Below, piece after piece: positions 35,934-44,896 of a DNA stretch of 64,000 nucleotides. The notes beneath the pieces are model-generated. The model was given only the letters and a program-made list of their open reading frames with translations, had not been told where the DNA came from and made no database searches. Each line of letters starts with the position of its first letter. Position 1 is the stretch's first letter. The DNA comes from Agrobacterium vitis (GTDB lineage Bacteria > Pseudomonadota > Alphaproteobacteria > Rhizobiales > Rhizobiaceae), in contig NZ_AP023272.1 in NCBI RefSeq assembly GCF_013426735.1, forward strand, positions 2,028,501 through 2,092,500, given 5' to 3'. The position numbers were made by a program, and so were the translations under genes.

Positions 35934-36800
35934 CTAGCGTCCCAGATCGACCCGCAACCGCCCGGCCAGATCCTGGATATACTGCCAGGCGACTCGCCCG
36001 GAGCGCGCACCTCGCGTGGTGGCCCATTCCAGTGCCTCGGCGTGCAATTGCTCAGGCGGCAGCGGCAGCTTGAAATGTGCGGCATAGCCGTCAATCATCG
36101 CCAGGTAGTCGTCCTGGCTGCATTTATGAAAGCCGAGCCAAAGGCCGAACCGGTCGGAGAGCGAGACTTTTTCTTCGACAGCTTCCGACGGGTTGATGGC
36201 GGTCGATTGCTCATTTTCCATCATATGCCGGGGCAGGAGGTGGCGGCGGTTGGAGGTGGCGTAGAACAGCACATTGTCCGGACGGCCCTCGATACCGCCA
36301 TCCAATGCCGCCTTCAGCGATTTATAGGCGGTATCGTCATGGTCGAAGGAAAGATCGTCGCAAAACAGCAGCACTCGCTCGTCGCTGTTTTTCAGCAGGT
36401 CCATCAGCGTAGGCAGGGAGGCGATGTCCTCGCGGTGTACTTCCACCAGTTTCAGCCGCACGCCTGTGGCCGTTACAATATCGGCATGCACCGCCTTGAC
36501 CAGCGAGGATTTGCCCATGCCGCGCGCGCCCCAGAGCAGGACATTGTTGGCGGCAAAGCCGAGCGCGAACCGTTCGGTGTTTTCATGCAGGATGTCGCGC
36601 ACCCTGTCGACACCCCTGATCAGGCCAAGTGCGACGCGGTTGGGCCTTGGCACCGGTTGCAGATGCTGGTTTGCCGGGTGCCAGACGAAGCAGTCGGCGC
36701 CGCTCCAATCGTTGAGCGCAGGGGCGGGACCGGCCAGCCGCTCCATGGCATCGGCGAGACGGGTCACTTCCCGCAACAGATCAGCCAGCATATCGGTCAT
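35934..36800 (-). CDS. AAA-type ATPase, DUF815 family
   Basis: Cytoplasmic ATPase of 288 residues. Walker A is G-A-R-G-M-G-K-S-S at about 91-99 and Walker B L-L-F-C-D-D-L-S-F at about 145; Y-A-T-S-N-R-R-H-L-L-P shows the sensor-1 Asn and the N-terminal H-P-A-N-Q-H-L-Q-P-V is family-typical. The ATG at 36800 is preceded by GGAGG; the frame is open further upstream but without support. The family occurs widely in proteobacteria; its cellular role is not known to me. It lies divergent from yajC-secDF. Confidence 0.87.
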   Translation of the reverse strand: MTDMLADLLREVTRLADAMERLAGPAPALNDWSGADCFVWHPANQHLQPVPRPNRVALGLIRGVDRVRDILHENTERFALGFAANNVLLWGARGMGKSSLVKAVHADIVTATGVRLKLVEVHREDIASLPTLMDLLKNSDERVLLFCDDLSFDHDDTAYKSLKAALDGGIEGRPDNVLFYATSNRRHLLPRHMMENEQSTAINPSEAVEEKVSLSDRFGLWLGFHKCSQDDYLAMIDGYAAHFKLPLPPEQLHAEALEWATTRGARSGRVAWQYIQDLAGRLRVDLGR

Positions 36801-37009
36801 GTTTTGCCTCCGTTCATGGGTGAAAAGTGGTTCAAGACCGCCTGTGATCGTTGCGCTACCATGGTCATACAGGGTTCGAAAGTGTATTGACCGGGGATTC
36901 GGTACGCAAAGCCGCTGTTTCTGTTGCATTCCCTTGGGGTATTCCTATATTCCGGCGGCAAAACAGGGGGGACAGGATCTTTGCTGCCCCGGTTCCGAAG
37001 GAGTTTCTC

Positions 37010-37381
37010 ATGTTCATAACACAGGCATTCGCTCAGGATGCAGCACCTGCCGCTGGCGGGATGGGGTCCGGGTTTGAAATGCTGCTGCTTTTCGCACCCT
37101 TGATGGTGATCTGGTATTTCCTGCTGATCCGCCCGCAGCGCAACCAGCTCAAAAAGCGGGAAGCAACGCTGTCGGCTATTCGCCGTGGTGACCAGGTGGT
37201 GCTGGGTGGCGGCCTGATCGGCAAGGTGACCAAGGTCACTGATGACAAGGAACTGGAAGTCGAAATTGCTGATGGCGTCAAGGTTAAGGCACTTCGCAGC
37301 CTGATCGCCGAAGTGCGTGTCAAGGGCGAACCGGTCAAGGCCGAGATTGCCAAAGCCGACGGTTCCAAGACCGACGCTTGA
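37010..37381 (+). CDS. yajC: Preprotein translocase accessory subunit YajC
   Basis: Single-span membrane protein of 123 residues that joins SecDF in the holo-translocon. The helix E-M-L-L-L-F-A-P-L-M-V-I-W-Y-F-L-L is followed by the signature R-P-Q-R-N-Q-L-K-K-R and the small beta domain R-R-G-D-Q-V-V-L-G-G-G-L-I-G-K-V. GAAGGAG lies seven bases before ATG 37010, which excludes a much longer reading. A terminator separates it from secDF. Confidence 0.94.
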   Translation: MFITQAFAQDAAPAAGGMGSGFEMLLLFAPLMVIWYFLLIRPQRNQLKKREATLSAIRRGDQVVLGGGLIGKVTKVTDDKELEVEIADGVKVKALRSLIAEVRVKGEPVKAEIAKADGSKTDA

Positions 37382-37398
37382 CCCAAGTTTGAACACCG

Positions 37399-37428
37399 GG
37401 CCGCCCAACAGGGCGGCCTGACTTTTTT
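37399..37428 (+). terminator. Rho-independent terminator between yajC and secDF
   Basis: GGCCGCCC (37399-37406) and GGGCGGCC (37411-37418) form a perfect 8-bp stem with loop AACA, followed four bases later by TTTTTT. It may attenuate read-through from yajC into secDF. Confidence 0.85.
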
Positions 37429-37584
37429 CTGCTGTCTGCTGGAGAAAAGCCGCTTCCGTCGTCTGAAATGGCCGCTTTGTATGTTGAGCGCTGGTTTGCC
37501 CTGCGGTAAATTTTGCTCGGCGTATCAAGCCGCCATTTCCGTTTGACGATCCCGGTCTATTTGCCCCAGACCTTACCCTTCGAG

Positions 37585-40161
37585 ATGTCGATGCTGCATT
37601 TCTCCCGCTGGAAAACCATTCTCCTCTGGCTTGCCGTCGTGGCGAGCGTCCTGATCGCGCTGCCCGACCTGTTCAGCAAGGATCAACTGGCCCGTCTTCC
37701 GTCTTGGTTCCCGAGCAAGCAGATGACGCTCGGCCTCGATTTGCAGGGCGGCTCGCATATCATGCTGAAGATCGAGCGCAACGATATCGTCAAGGAGCGG
37801 CTCGAAGCCGTGGTTGGCGATATCCGCAGCAGTCTTCGCGATGCGGGTGTTCGCTATACCGGGCTGAATGGCGTTGGCCAGGCGGTCCAGGTCCGCATTA
37901 CCGATCCGGCTCAGCTTGATGCGGCGCGCAAGGCCTTGCAGACGCTGACTGCGCCTGTTAGCACCGGCGGTTTCGGGTCGAGCAGCGTCCAGGAAGCGAC
38001 ACTGGACGATAGCGGCGATGGGCTGTTGAAATTCAACCTCACTGATGCCGGTATCGATTACCGCATGTCTTCGGCACTCACACAGTCCATCGAAGTCGTG
38101 CGCCGCCGCGTCGATGAGCTTGGCAATACCGAGCCGTTGATCCAGCGTCAGGGCTCCGACCGGATCATCGTGCAGGTGCCGGGTCTGGATGATCCACAGC
38201 GTTTGAAGAATCTTCTGAACCAGACCGCGAAACTAAGCTTCCGCATGGTCGATACCAGCATGTCGGCCACCGAAGCGATCAGCGGCCGCCCACCTGCGAC
38301 ATCCGAAGTGCTCTACAGCCAGGATGAGGCTGCGGTGCCTTATCTGGTCGAAAAGCGGGTTTTGGTGTCCGGCGAGGATCTCGTCGATGCGCAGGCAAGC
38401 TTCAACCAGCAGAATAACGAACCCGTTGTCAGCTTCCGCTTCGATAGCCGAGGTGCGCAGCGTTTTGCCCAGGCGACCCAACAGAATGTCGGGCGGCCCT
38501 TTGCCATCGTGCTCGACAATCAGGTGATTTCCGCGCCTGTGATCCGTGAACCGATTGTCGGTGGCTCCGGCCAGATTTCCGGTAATTTCACGGTGCAGGG
38601 TGCCAATGACCTGGCCGTCCTGCTGCGCGCTGGCGCACTGCCGGCAACCCTGACCGTGGTCGAAGAGCGCACCGTCGGCCCAAGCCTTGGCGCCGATTCG
38701 ATCCGGGCCGGGGTTTCTGCTGGCTTCATCGGCGCGGGGCTGGTCGTGGTGCTGATGATCGGGCTTTACGGCTTCTTCGGGGTGCTGGCCGTTCTGGCGC
38801 TGTTTGCCAATATTGTCATGATTATTGCGATCCTGACGCTGCTTGGATCGACGCTGACGCTGCCGGGTATCGCCGGTATTGTCTTGACCATCGGTATGGC
38901 TGTTGATTCCAACGTGCTGATCTACGAGCGTATCCGCGAGGAATATAAAAGCGGGCGTTCCCTGATCCAGTCGATCGATATCGGCTTCAACAAGGCCTTG
39001 GCGACGATTGTCGATGCCAATGTTACGACGCTGATTGCTGCTGGCGTGCTGTTCTTCCTTGGCTCCGGTCCTGTACGCGGCTTTTCGGTAACGCTGGCCA
39101 TCGGTATCATCACCACCGTGTTTACCGCCTTTGGCTTGACCCGTTGGATGTTTACCGTCTGGGTCAACACGCGCCGTCCCAAGGCTCTTCCGAAGGGGGT
39201 TCGGACTGGAATTTTCGATGGCACGAACATCCCGTTCATGGGTGTCCGCCGTTACACGTTCCTGCTGTCAGCGGCCTTGTCTATAGCCGCTCTCGTTGGT
39301 TTCGGCACGGTTGGTATGAAACTCGGCATCGATTTTACCGGCGGTTCGATCATCGAGTTGAAGGCGCGTCAGGGCAATGCTGATCCTGCTGCGATTCGTG
39401 AACAGTTGAGCAGTCTCAACCTCGGCGATGTCCAAGTCCAGGGTTTTGGCGATCCGAGCAGCGTGCTGGTCCGCTTGCAGGCCCAGGATGAGGGTGAAAA
39501 CGGCGAACAATCGGCTGTGGCCAAGGTGCGGGGCGCATTGGAACAGGCCTATGAGTTCCGCCGTACCGAAGTCGTCGGCCCGTCCGTGTCGGGTGAGTTG
39601 ACGAAATCGGCGACCATTGGCGTGTTGATTTCGCTGATGGCGATCCTGGTCTATATCTGGATCCGGTTTGAGTGGCAGTTTGCGGCAGGCGCGATCATCG
39701 CAACCCTGCATGACGTCATCCTGACGCTTGGCCTCTACGTGGTCACTGGGGTGGAATTCGACCTCAGCAGTATTGCGGCCATCCTGACGATTGTCGGCTA
39801 TTCGCTGAACGATACCGTGGTCGTCTATGACCGGATGCGCGAGAACCTGCGCCGGTACAAGAAAATGCCGCTGGATGTGTTGATCGATACCTCGATCAAC
39901 CAGACCCTGTCGCGGACCATCCTGACATCGGTCACCACGCTTCTGGCCCTTCTGGCATTGTTCCTGTTCGGTGGCGAAGTTATCCGCTCCTTCACCTTTG
40001 CCATGCTGTTCGGGGTTCTTGTCGGTACATTCTCCTCTATCTATATGGCGGCACCGGTGCTGATCGCCTTCCGTCTGCGCCCCGAGGGCCAGGGCGAGCC
40101 GGATAAGGCTGAAAAAGCGAAGCCGGAAAAGAACGGCGCAGCGGGCAAGGCGGGAGCATAG
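37585..40161 (+). CDS. secDF: Protein translocase subunit SecDF (fused)
   Basis: Proton-driven membrane protein that pulls exported proteins through SecYEG, about 858 residues, with SecD and SecF joined in one chain. The SecD half has the N-terminal helix, L-G-L-D-L-Q-G-G-S-H near residue 52, the P1 periplasmic domain and G-M-A-V-D-S-N-V-L-I-Y-E-R in the fourth helix. The SecF half starts near residue 550 with L-G-I-D-F-T-G-G and ends with the matching I-V-G-Y-S-L-N-D-T-V-V-V-Y-D-R. The start could be ATG 37585 or ATG 37591 (M-L-H-F-S-R-W-K). The fusion is common in alphaproteobacteria. Confidence 0.95.
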   Translation: MSMLHFSRWKTILLWLAVVASVLIALPDLFSKDQLARLPSWFPSKQMTLGLDLQGGSHIMLKIERNDIVKERLEAVVGDIRSSLRDAGVRYTGLNGVGQAVQVRITDPAQLDAARKALQTLTAPVSTGGFGSSSVQEATLDDSGDGLLKFNLTDAGIDYRMSSALTQSIEVVRRRVDELGNTEPLIQRQGSDRIIVQVPGLDDPQRLKNLLNQTAKLSFRMVDTSMSATEAISGRPPATSEVLYSQDEAAVPYLVEKRVLVSGEDLVDAQASFNQQNNEPVVSFRFDSRGAQRFAQATQQNVGRPFAIVLDNQVISAPVIREPIVGGSGQISGNFTVQGANDLAVLLRAGALPATLTVVEERTVGPSLGADSIRAGVSAGFIGAGLVVVLMIGLYGFFGVLAVLALFANIVMIIAILTLLGSTLTLPGIAGIVLTIGMAVDSNVLIYERIREEYKSGRSLIQSIDIGFNKALATIVDANVTTLIAAGVLFFLGSGPVRGFSVTLAIGIITTVFTAFGLTRWMFTVWVNTRRPKALPKGVRTGIFDGTNIPFMGVRRYTFLLSAALSIAALVGFGTVGMKLGIDFTGGSIIELKARQGNADPAAIREQLSSLNLGDVQVQGFGDPSSVLVRLQAQDEGENGEQSAVAKVRGALEQAYEFRRTEVVGPSVSGELTKSATIGVLISLMAILVYIWIRFEWQFAAGAIIATLHDVILTLGLYVVTGVEFDLSSIAAILTIVGYSLNDTVVVYDRMRENLRRYKKMPLDVLIDTSINQTLSRTILTSVTTLLALLALFLFGGEVIRSFTFAMLFGVLVGTFSSIYMAAPVLIAFRLRPEGQGEPDKAEKAKPEKNGAAGKAGA

Positions 40162-40164
40162 GCA

Positions 40165-40551
40165 TTGGCAAAGGGCATTATCATCCGCGAGGCGCATTTT
40201 CCGGGCCGGTCCCCCATTGATGCCTATGGCAATGGCGGGTTCCGGTTCGCGGATATGTCGCATCGCGGCTCCCTTTTGCTTTTACCCTCAGGCATTTATG
40301 GCTGGGATATGCGCGAAGGCGACGACCTGACGGTCGCCGCCCTCCAGCGCCTGCTGGACGAGGCGGATAAGGTCGAGTTCCTGTTGCTCGGCACGGGCGC
40401 TGAACTGCGCCGTATCCCCAGTGACGTTAAAGCCGCTCTGACCGCCGCTGGCATCGGTTCTGACCCGATGAGCACCGGAGCTGCGGTGCGGACCTATAAT
40501 GTGATGCTGGCGGAAGAACGGCCCGTCGCCGCCGCATTGATTGCAGTCTGA
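40165..40551 (+). CDS. Mth938-like domain protein (NDUFAF3 homologue)
   Basis: Small soluble protein of 128 residues of the DUF498/Mth938 family. The pattern A-Y-G-N-G-G-F-R-F-A-D, G-S-L-L-L-L-P-S-G-I-Y-G-W and F-L-L-L-G-T-G-A-E-L-R-R-I-P is characteristic. The start is TTG 40165, eight bases after GGGAG and three bases after the secDF stop, so it is in the secDF operon. The human homologue NDUFAF3 helps assemble respiratory complex I, and this position behind secDF is conserved in alphaproteobacteria; the bacterial role is not established. Confidence 0.87.
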   Translation: MAKGIIIREAHFPGRSPIDAYGNGGFRFADMSHRGSLLLLPSGIYGWDMREGDDLTVAALQRLLDEADKVEFLLLGTGAELRRIPSDVKAALTAAGIGSDPMSTGAAVRTYNVMLAEERPVAAALIAV

Positions 40552-40555
40552 TCCC

Positions 40556-41419
40556 ATGGCGGAAAGTGCAAAACCATCGCCATTGGTCCCGGATGTCTGC
40601 CTGGCAATGCTGCGGGAGATCGACCGTGACCGGTATTTGGCCTGCCTTCTCTCCCCGCCGGAAAAACAGCCTGCCTTGGCAGCACTCTATGCCTTCAATG
40701 CCGAGCTTGCCCGGGTGCGTGATTTGGTGCGGGAGCCCTTGCCAGGCGAAATCCGGCTGCAATATTGGCGCGACCTGCTTTCGGGCAAGGGGCATGGCGA
40801 CACCACGGCCAATCCGCTGGCGGCAGGGCTTTTGGCAGCGGTGGAATCCTATCGTTTACCGGTTCAGCCTTTGCTCGACATGATCGATGCGCGGATTGCC
40901 GATCTTTATGATGATCCGATCGGGCCAAGATCGGCGCTGGAAGGCTATGCGGGAGAGACCGCCTCGGCGCTGATCCAGTTGGCGAGCCTGGTGCTGAATA
41001 CCGAGGCCGCACTGACTTGCGCAACCATTGCAGGCCATGCCGGGGTTGCTCAGGCCATTGCCGGCCTGCTGGCGCTGATGCCGCAGCATCGGGCGCGGGG
41101 ACAACTCTACATTCCCGACGAAATTCTGACCGCGACTGGCCTTGACCGCGAGGCCTTCCTGTCGGGCAAGGACGAGATGAGAATCGATGGTGCCATCGAA
41201 GCCTTCGCCGGTCTGGGGCTTGATCATCTTGCCAAGGCGCGCGCAGGCGGCAAGCTTCCTGCGTCTCTGGTTCCTGCCTATCTGCCCGTAGCGCTCGCCG
41301 GTCCTATTCTGCGGGATGCTCGCCGGCGCGGCGCCGATATTCTGCAAACACCGATCCGCCGAGCCCAGTGGCGCCGCCAGATGACACTGCTGCGCGCCAG
41401 CATGACGGGTCGATTTTAG
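40556..41419 (+). CDS. Squalene/phytoene synthase-family protein (NDUFAF6 homologue)
   Basis: Protein of 287 residues with the trans-isoprenyl diphosphate synthase fold. It shows D-R-D-R-Y-L-A-C-L-L-S-P-P-E and Y-A-F-N-A-E-L-A-R-V, and R-L-Q-Y-W-R-D, but in place of the paired D-x-x-x-D substrate motifs of true synthases it has E-L-A-R-V-R-D and only scattered Asp. That degeneracy is typical of the NDUFAF6 (C8orf38) group of complex I assembly factors. It starts five bases after the NDUFAF3-like gene. A genuine prenyl synthase role cannot be excluded by reading. Confidence 0.83.
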   Translation: MAESAKPSPLVPDVCLAMLREIDRDRYLACLLSPPEKQPALAALYAFNAELARVRDLVREPLPGEIRLQYWRDLLSGKGHGDTTANPLAAGLLAAVESYRLPVQPLLDMIDARIADLYDDPIGPRSALEGYAGETASALIQLASLVLNTEAALTCATIAGHAGVAQAIAGLLALMPQHRARGQLYIPDEILTATGLDREAFLSGKDEMRIDGAIEAFAGLGLDHLAKARAGGKLPASLVPAYLPVALAGPILRDARRRGADILQTPIRRAQWRRQMTLLRASMTGRF

Positions 41420-41561
41420 GGCGGTCAGGTTCCTCCTGAACCAGCCCCTCGGGAAAACCCGGATTCCACTTTTCCTGGCAAACGACGCACAGGTTTGCAC
41501 TCCGGCTCCAAACTCACGCAAGGCTCATCCGTTAAATCTTGCCAACTGCAAAATCCGCAAG

Positions 41562-41603
41562 TTGGAATCGTATCAAAGGATTATGCAGCAGATATAAAGT
41601 GTT
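41562..41603 (+). repeat. Interspersed repeat, copy 2 (5' part only)
   Basis: Shares GGAATCG and the core TTATGCAGCAGATATAAAGT plus GTT with the copies at 8305 and 62357, but the 3' hairpin part (GTGCG/CGCAC) is missing. The mini-frame ATG-CAG-CAG-ATA-TAA is at 41583-41597. It lies 60 bases upstream of the small membrane protein gene. Confidence 0.65.
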
Positions 41604-41662
41604 GCCGCAATTGCGCGATCCTCGATCGGCAGTGCTGCTCTCGCATCATCCGGAGGTTGCCA

Positions 41663-42127
41663 GTGGGCGTTGGGATCGGTATTTTTGTGTTTTTGGGCAT
41701 TATCGCCTTCGCGTGGTACGTTTCGCGCATGGCGGAGCGCAATGACGGCGAAACCCTAAGCGATGTCGGACTTGCCATCCTGGAATTCGGCCGGGCCTTT
41801 CCTGGCGAAGCCATCCGCAGCCTGCATGCCACAGCCGATGGCAAGGCAGTTTTCGTCAGGCTTCATGACAACCGCGCGGGTTTCATGCGCAATCTTCGCA
41901 ATCATTATGCCTGCCATCTGATCGAGCCGGGGCATGTGCAGGTCCGACCACTGGAGAGCGTTCACGGTTTTCACGTCACGTTTCTCGATGCCGCCCAGCA
42001 TAACGGCGACTATATTTTCGCCAAACCCGCCGAGGCAGCAGAAGTGTCGCTATGGCTGCTCGGCAACTATATCGCGCCGAACGATTTGGAACCGGCGGAA
42101 GACAGGTTTGACAAGACGTCCTTGTGA
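41663..42127 (+). CDS. Hypothetical membrane-anchored protein, 154 aa
   Basis: Not recognised. The N-terminus is a single membrane helix (I-G-I-F-V-F-L-G-I-I-A-F-A-W-Y-V), followed by a soluble domain with F-P-G-E-A-I-R-S-L-H-A-T-A-D-G-K-A-V-F-V-R-L. GTG 41663 is chosen because CGGAGG lies six bases upstream; the frame is open upstream, but that part overlaps the repeat and has atypical, Cys-rich composition. It is convergent with trmFO. A rhizobial conserved protein of unknown function. Confidence 0.7.
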   Translation: MGVGIGIFVFLGIIAFAWYVSRMAERNDGETLSDVGLAILEFGRAFPGEAIRSLHATADGKAVFVRLHDNRAGFMRNLRNHYACHLIEPGHVQVRPLESVHGFHVTFLDAAQHNGDYIFAKPAEAAEVSLWLLGNYIAPNDLEPAEDRFDKTSL

Positions 42128-42171
42128 GTAGGATGGTCCATCAGGTCCATTGAGATTGTCGAGCCTTGGAA

Positions 42172-43629
42172 TTACAGGCCCGCCTCTTCCAGTTGCTCAA
42201 CCGGCTGTGGGATGCGCGGCGGCAGGCCCAACCATTCCCGGCAATGGGCCAAGGCGCGGATGGCGATCAACTGACGCTTCATGACAGTCTTGTCCTTGCC
42301 CCGGAATCGCTTCACGCCCTCGGGCTTGACGATGGAGCCCGGCTCCAGATCCGGAAACAGGCCGAAATTGATGTTCATCGGCTGGAAGGACTTTTTGCCG
42401 GGCTCGTCGTCGGACACGATATGGCCACCGGTAATATGGTTGAGCAGCGCACCAAGCGCCGTTGTTGCAGGCGGCGGGCTAAAGGCTTCGCCCTTGCGCT
42501 CGGCAGCAGCAAAGCGACCGGCCAGAAGGCCGATGGAGGCGCTCTCGACATAGCCTTCGCAGCCGGTGATCTGCCCGGCAAAGCGCAGGCCGGGTCTGCT
42601 CTTTAGCGACAGGGACTGATCCAGCAGCACTGGTGAATGGATATAGGTATTGCGGTGCAGGCCACCCAGCCGGGCGAATTCGGCGTTTTCCAGACCGGGG
42701 ATCATCCGGAAAATCTCGGCTTGGGCACCGTAGCGCAGCTTGGTCTGGAAGCCGACCATATTATAGAGCGTACCCAGCGCATTATCCTGGCGCAGCTGCA
42801 CGACAGCATAGGCTTTCACGGTCGGATTATGGGAATTTGTCAGCCCCATCGGCTTCATCGGCCCGTGGCGCAGGGTTTCACGCCCGCGTTCCGCCATGAC
42901 TTCGATGGGCAGGCAGCCGTCGAAATAGGGCGTGCCTTCCCATTCCTTGAAGCCGACCGCGTCACCGGCAATCAATGCATCGACAAATGCGTTATACTGG
43001 GCCTCGTCCAGCGGGCAGTTGATGTAATCCTTGCCCGTGCCACCTGGCCCCACCTTGTCATAGCGCGATTGATACCAGCAGATATCCATATTGATGCTGT
43101 CGCGGTGGACGATGGGGGCGATGGCGTCGAAAAAGGCCAGCGCGTCCTCGCCGGTTTCCGAGCGGATGGCCTCGGCCAGCGCCGGTGATGTCAGCGGACC
43201 GCTGGCGATAATGCTAAGATCCCAATCGCGTGGCGGCAGGCCGGTGATTTCCTCGCGCACCACGGTTACCAGCGGGTGGGCTTGCAGCGCCTGCGTCACA
43301 GCTTCGGCAAAGGCATCTCTGTCAACGGCAAGCGCGCCGCCCGCCGGTACCTGATGACGGTCGGCGCAGGCCATGATCAACGAGCCGGCCAGCCGCATTT
43401 CCGCATGGATAACCCCGACCGCATTGGCGGTGGCATCGTCGGAGCGGAAGGAATTGGAGCAGACAAGCTCGGCCAGGCTATCGGTCTTATGGGCGTCGGT
43501 ACCGCGAAGGCCGCGCATCTCATGAAGAATGACCGGCACGCCCGCCTCAGCGATCTGCCATGCGGCTTCGGAGCCAGCCAGCCCGCCGCCAATGATGTGA
43601 ATAGGGGAATAGGAGTTGTTGTCTGTCAT
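42172..43629 (-). CDS. trmFO: Methylenetetrahydrofolate-tRNA-(uracil-5-)-methyltransferase TrmFO
   Basis: Folate/FAD-dependent enzyme that methylates U54 of tRNA to ribothymidine, 485 residues. The N-terminal FAD-binding motif [15 protein letters not shown] is followed by [19 protein letters not shown] and, near the end, [16 protein letters not shown], all diagnostic of the family (GidA-like small form). Full length. Preceded on the same strand by the DUF1127 gene, but separated by its terminator. Confidence 0.96.
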   Translation of the reverse strand: MTDNNSYSPIHIIGGGLAGSEAAWQIAEAGVPVILHEMRGLRGTDAHKTDSLAELVCSNSFRSDDATANAVGVIHAEMRLAGSLIMACADRHQVPAGGALAVDRDAFAEAVTQALQAHPLVTVVREEITGLPPRDWDLSIIASGPLTSPALAEAIRSETGEDALAFFDAIAPIVHRDSINMDICWYQSRYDKVGPGGTGKDYINCPLDEAQYNAFVDALIAGDAVGFKEWEGTPYFDGCLPIEVMAERGRETLRHGPMKPMGLTNSHNPTVKAYAVVQLRQDNALGTLYNMVGFQTKLRYGAQAEIFRMIPGLENAEFARLGGLHRNTYIHSPVLLDQSLSLKSRPGLRFAGQITGCEGYVESASIGLLAGRFAAAERKGEAFSPPPATTALGALLNHITGGHIVSDDEPGKKSFQPMNINFGLFPDLEPGSIVKPEGVKRFRGKDKTVMKRQLIAIRALAHCREWLGLPPRIPQPVEQLEEAGL

Positions 43630-43726
43630 GGCGGCTGCTTATCACGCCTTGCCGCCGCTTCCAATCTTGAACAGAGCAAATTGCACTTTGGAGATGCAAG
43701 CTTGGTTTGGAGATCCAGAAATAGAA

Positions 43727-43747
43727 AACGGCGCCAAAAGCGCCGTT
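43727..43747 (-). terminator. Rho-independent terminator of the DUF1127 gene
   Basis: AACGGCGC (43727-43734) and GCGCCGTT (43740-43747) form an 8-bp stem with a five-base loop. On the minus strand it continues into TTTTCTATTTCT. It lies 35 bases after the DUF1127 stop. Confidence 0.8.
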
Positions 43748-43782
43748 CGAACATTCAATTCAAGTTTTAAAACCGGATCCGA

Positions 43783-43926
43783 TTAACGGAACGAACGGTT
43801 GGCAATGTGACGGATGTCGTAACGGGTGATGCCGATGTCGGACAGGGTCTGGTTGGACAGGCCGCCCAGCTCGGACAGAGTGCGGCGATAGCTAATCCAG
43901 TTTTTTGCAATGCGGATCGGGTTCAT
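43783..43926 (-). CDS. Small DUF1127 (YjiS-like) protein, 47 aa
   Basis: Short gene missed by length filters. Minus-strand ATG at 43926, stop 43783-43785, with GAGGAAA six bases upstream. The protein contains N-W-I-S-Y-R-R-T-L-S-E-L, L-S-N-Q-T-L-S-D-I-G-I-T-R-Y-D-I-R and ends R-S-F-R. The L-x-x-L-x-D-I-G-I-x-R-x-x-I pattern is the DUF1127 core. In Agrobacterium and other alphaproteobacteria such small Arg-rich proteins bind RNA or affect phosphate and carbon metabolism. It has its own terminator and so is a single-gene unit. Confidence 0.88.
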   Translation of the reverse strand: MNPIRIAKNWISYRRTLSELGGLSNQTLSDIGITRYDIRHIANRSFR

Positions 43927-44376
43927 GACGTTTCCTCGAGATCTTGTCTGCTGATCCGGCGGTCTCTCCCGCCTCAGCTGTTGACATGCTTATACATCGG
44001 GGAAGGTCTTTGTGGCAGTGCAATAAATGGGCGACTGCTATGCGTTTGTGCAGATTCATGGCTATTAATTGTGCTTCGGCTAAGATTTGAGCGTGATCCT
44101 GGGGCGCTCAAAGCAGGCCTTTTCCGAGTGAAATTCTCACCGGTGCGAGGGTTTGGAATCGCCGACCTTCAGACACAAGACGGTCCCATAATGGCTTTGT
44201 TTAACAAGAATCCAGCGGAGATTTTCTTTTGCGCAACATTCTCTGCTTTGTGGTCAGCAAAAGGCGGCATAATTCGTCAAAACGCCTTCATCACGTCTAT
44301 CTCCGTTGCGGATTTATAGCGTAAGCTTGCTGCAAGCTCTGGCTTTGATGGTCCGTGCCATATCTTTGTGCGGAGT
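43927..44376. other. Intergenic region between the DUF1127 gene and a lipoprotein gene
   Basis: About 450 bases between divergent genes with no convincing reading frame. It should hold the promoter of the DUF1127 gene on the minus strand and that of the lipoprotein on the plus strand. No clear hairpin or repeat was identified. Confidence 0.5.
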
Positions 44377-44841
44377 ATGACCTTGCTGCGGTATTTGCGC
44401 GTTCTTGCCTTTCTATCGATCTGCATGGCGCTTGCCGGGTGCATGGCCGGGCTGTTTCAATCAGATCAGAAGAAGTTCTATTATGATATTCGCGCGGTCA
44501 CCGTGCTGGCGGGTCCGAAAGTGCCGTTGGCTCTGGTTCAGGGGGTGGAGCGGCGTTTGTCGGCTGCCGTCGCTGCCACGGTGCGCAGCGAGGTTCTGCC
44601 ACGGGTGATTCTGACGGTCAGGGTCGAGGCGATGGCGAGTGGGCTTGGGCTGGACAAGCAGCATAACGAGGCCGAGGTCAAAGTCGGCGCTGCCTCGGTT
44701 GAAACCGGTGATGTGGTCGCTCAGGGCGCGTTCAAGGTGCTGACCATTACCAATGACCAGATGCTCGGCCCTGAAAGCCTTGCGGAAGAAATTTCGGCCC
44801 GGATACGCTCACTGTTTTCCCTGACCGCGCCAAAGCTATAG
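44377..44841 (+). CDS. Putative lipoprotein, 154 aa
   Basis: Rhizobial conserved protein of unknown function. A short signal (L-R-Y-L-R-V-L-A-F-L-S-I-C-M-A-L) ends in the lipobox L-A-G-C, so the mature protein is lipid-anchored. The rest is an alpha/beta domain with V-E-R-R-L-S-A-A-V-A-A-T-V-R-S-E-V-L-P-R and M-L-G-P-E-S-L-A-E-E-I-S-A-R-I-R. ATG 44377 is used; GTG 44368 is in frame. It ends about 55 bases before the riboswitch, so it is not controlled by it. Confidence 0.72.
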   Translation: MTLLRYLRVLAFLSICMALAGCMAGLFQSDQKKFYYDIRAVTVLAGPKVPLALVQGVERRLSAAVAATVRSEVLPRVILTVRVEAMASGLGLDKQHNEAEVKVGAASVETGDVVAQGAFKVLTITNDQMLGPESLAEEISARIRSLFSLTAPKL

Positions 44842-44896
44842 CGTGTGCTGGCTCATGGCTTGCAGATTGACTTCAAGCTTCATTCTGCTAACCCTA

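Noticed and set aside
40556..41419. Carotenoid biosynthesis gene (phytoene synthase)
   Set aside because: The Asp-rich substrate motifs look degenerate and no other carotenoid gene is nearby; the NDUFAF6-like reading fits the secDF/NDUFAF3-like context better.
43807..44319. Plus-strand frame of 170 codons upstream of the lipoprotein gene
   Set aside because: Its beginning is antisense to the clear DUF1127 gene and the rest has no motif; composition is not protein-like.
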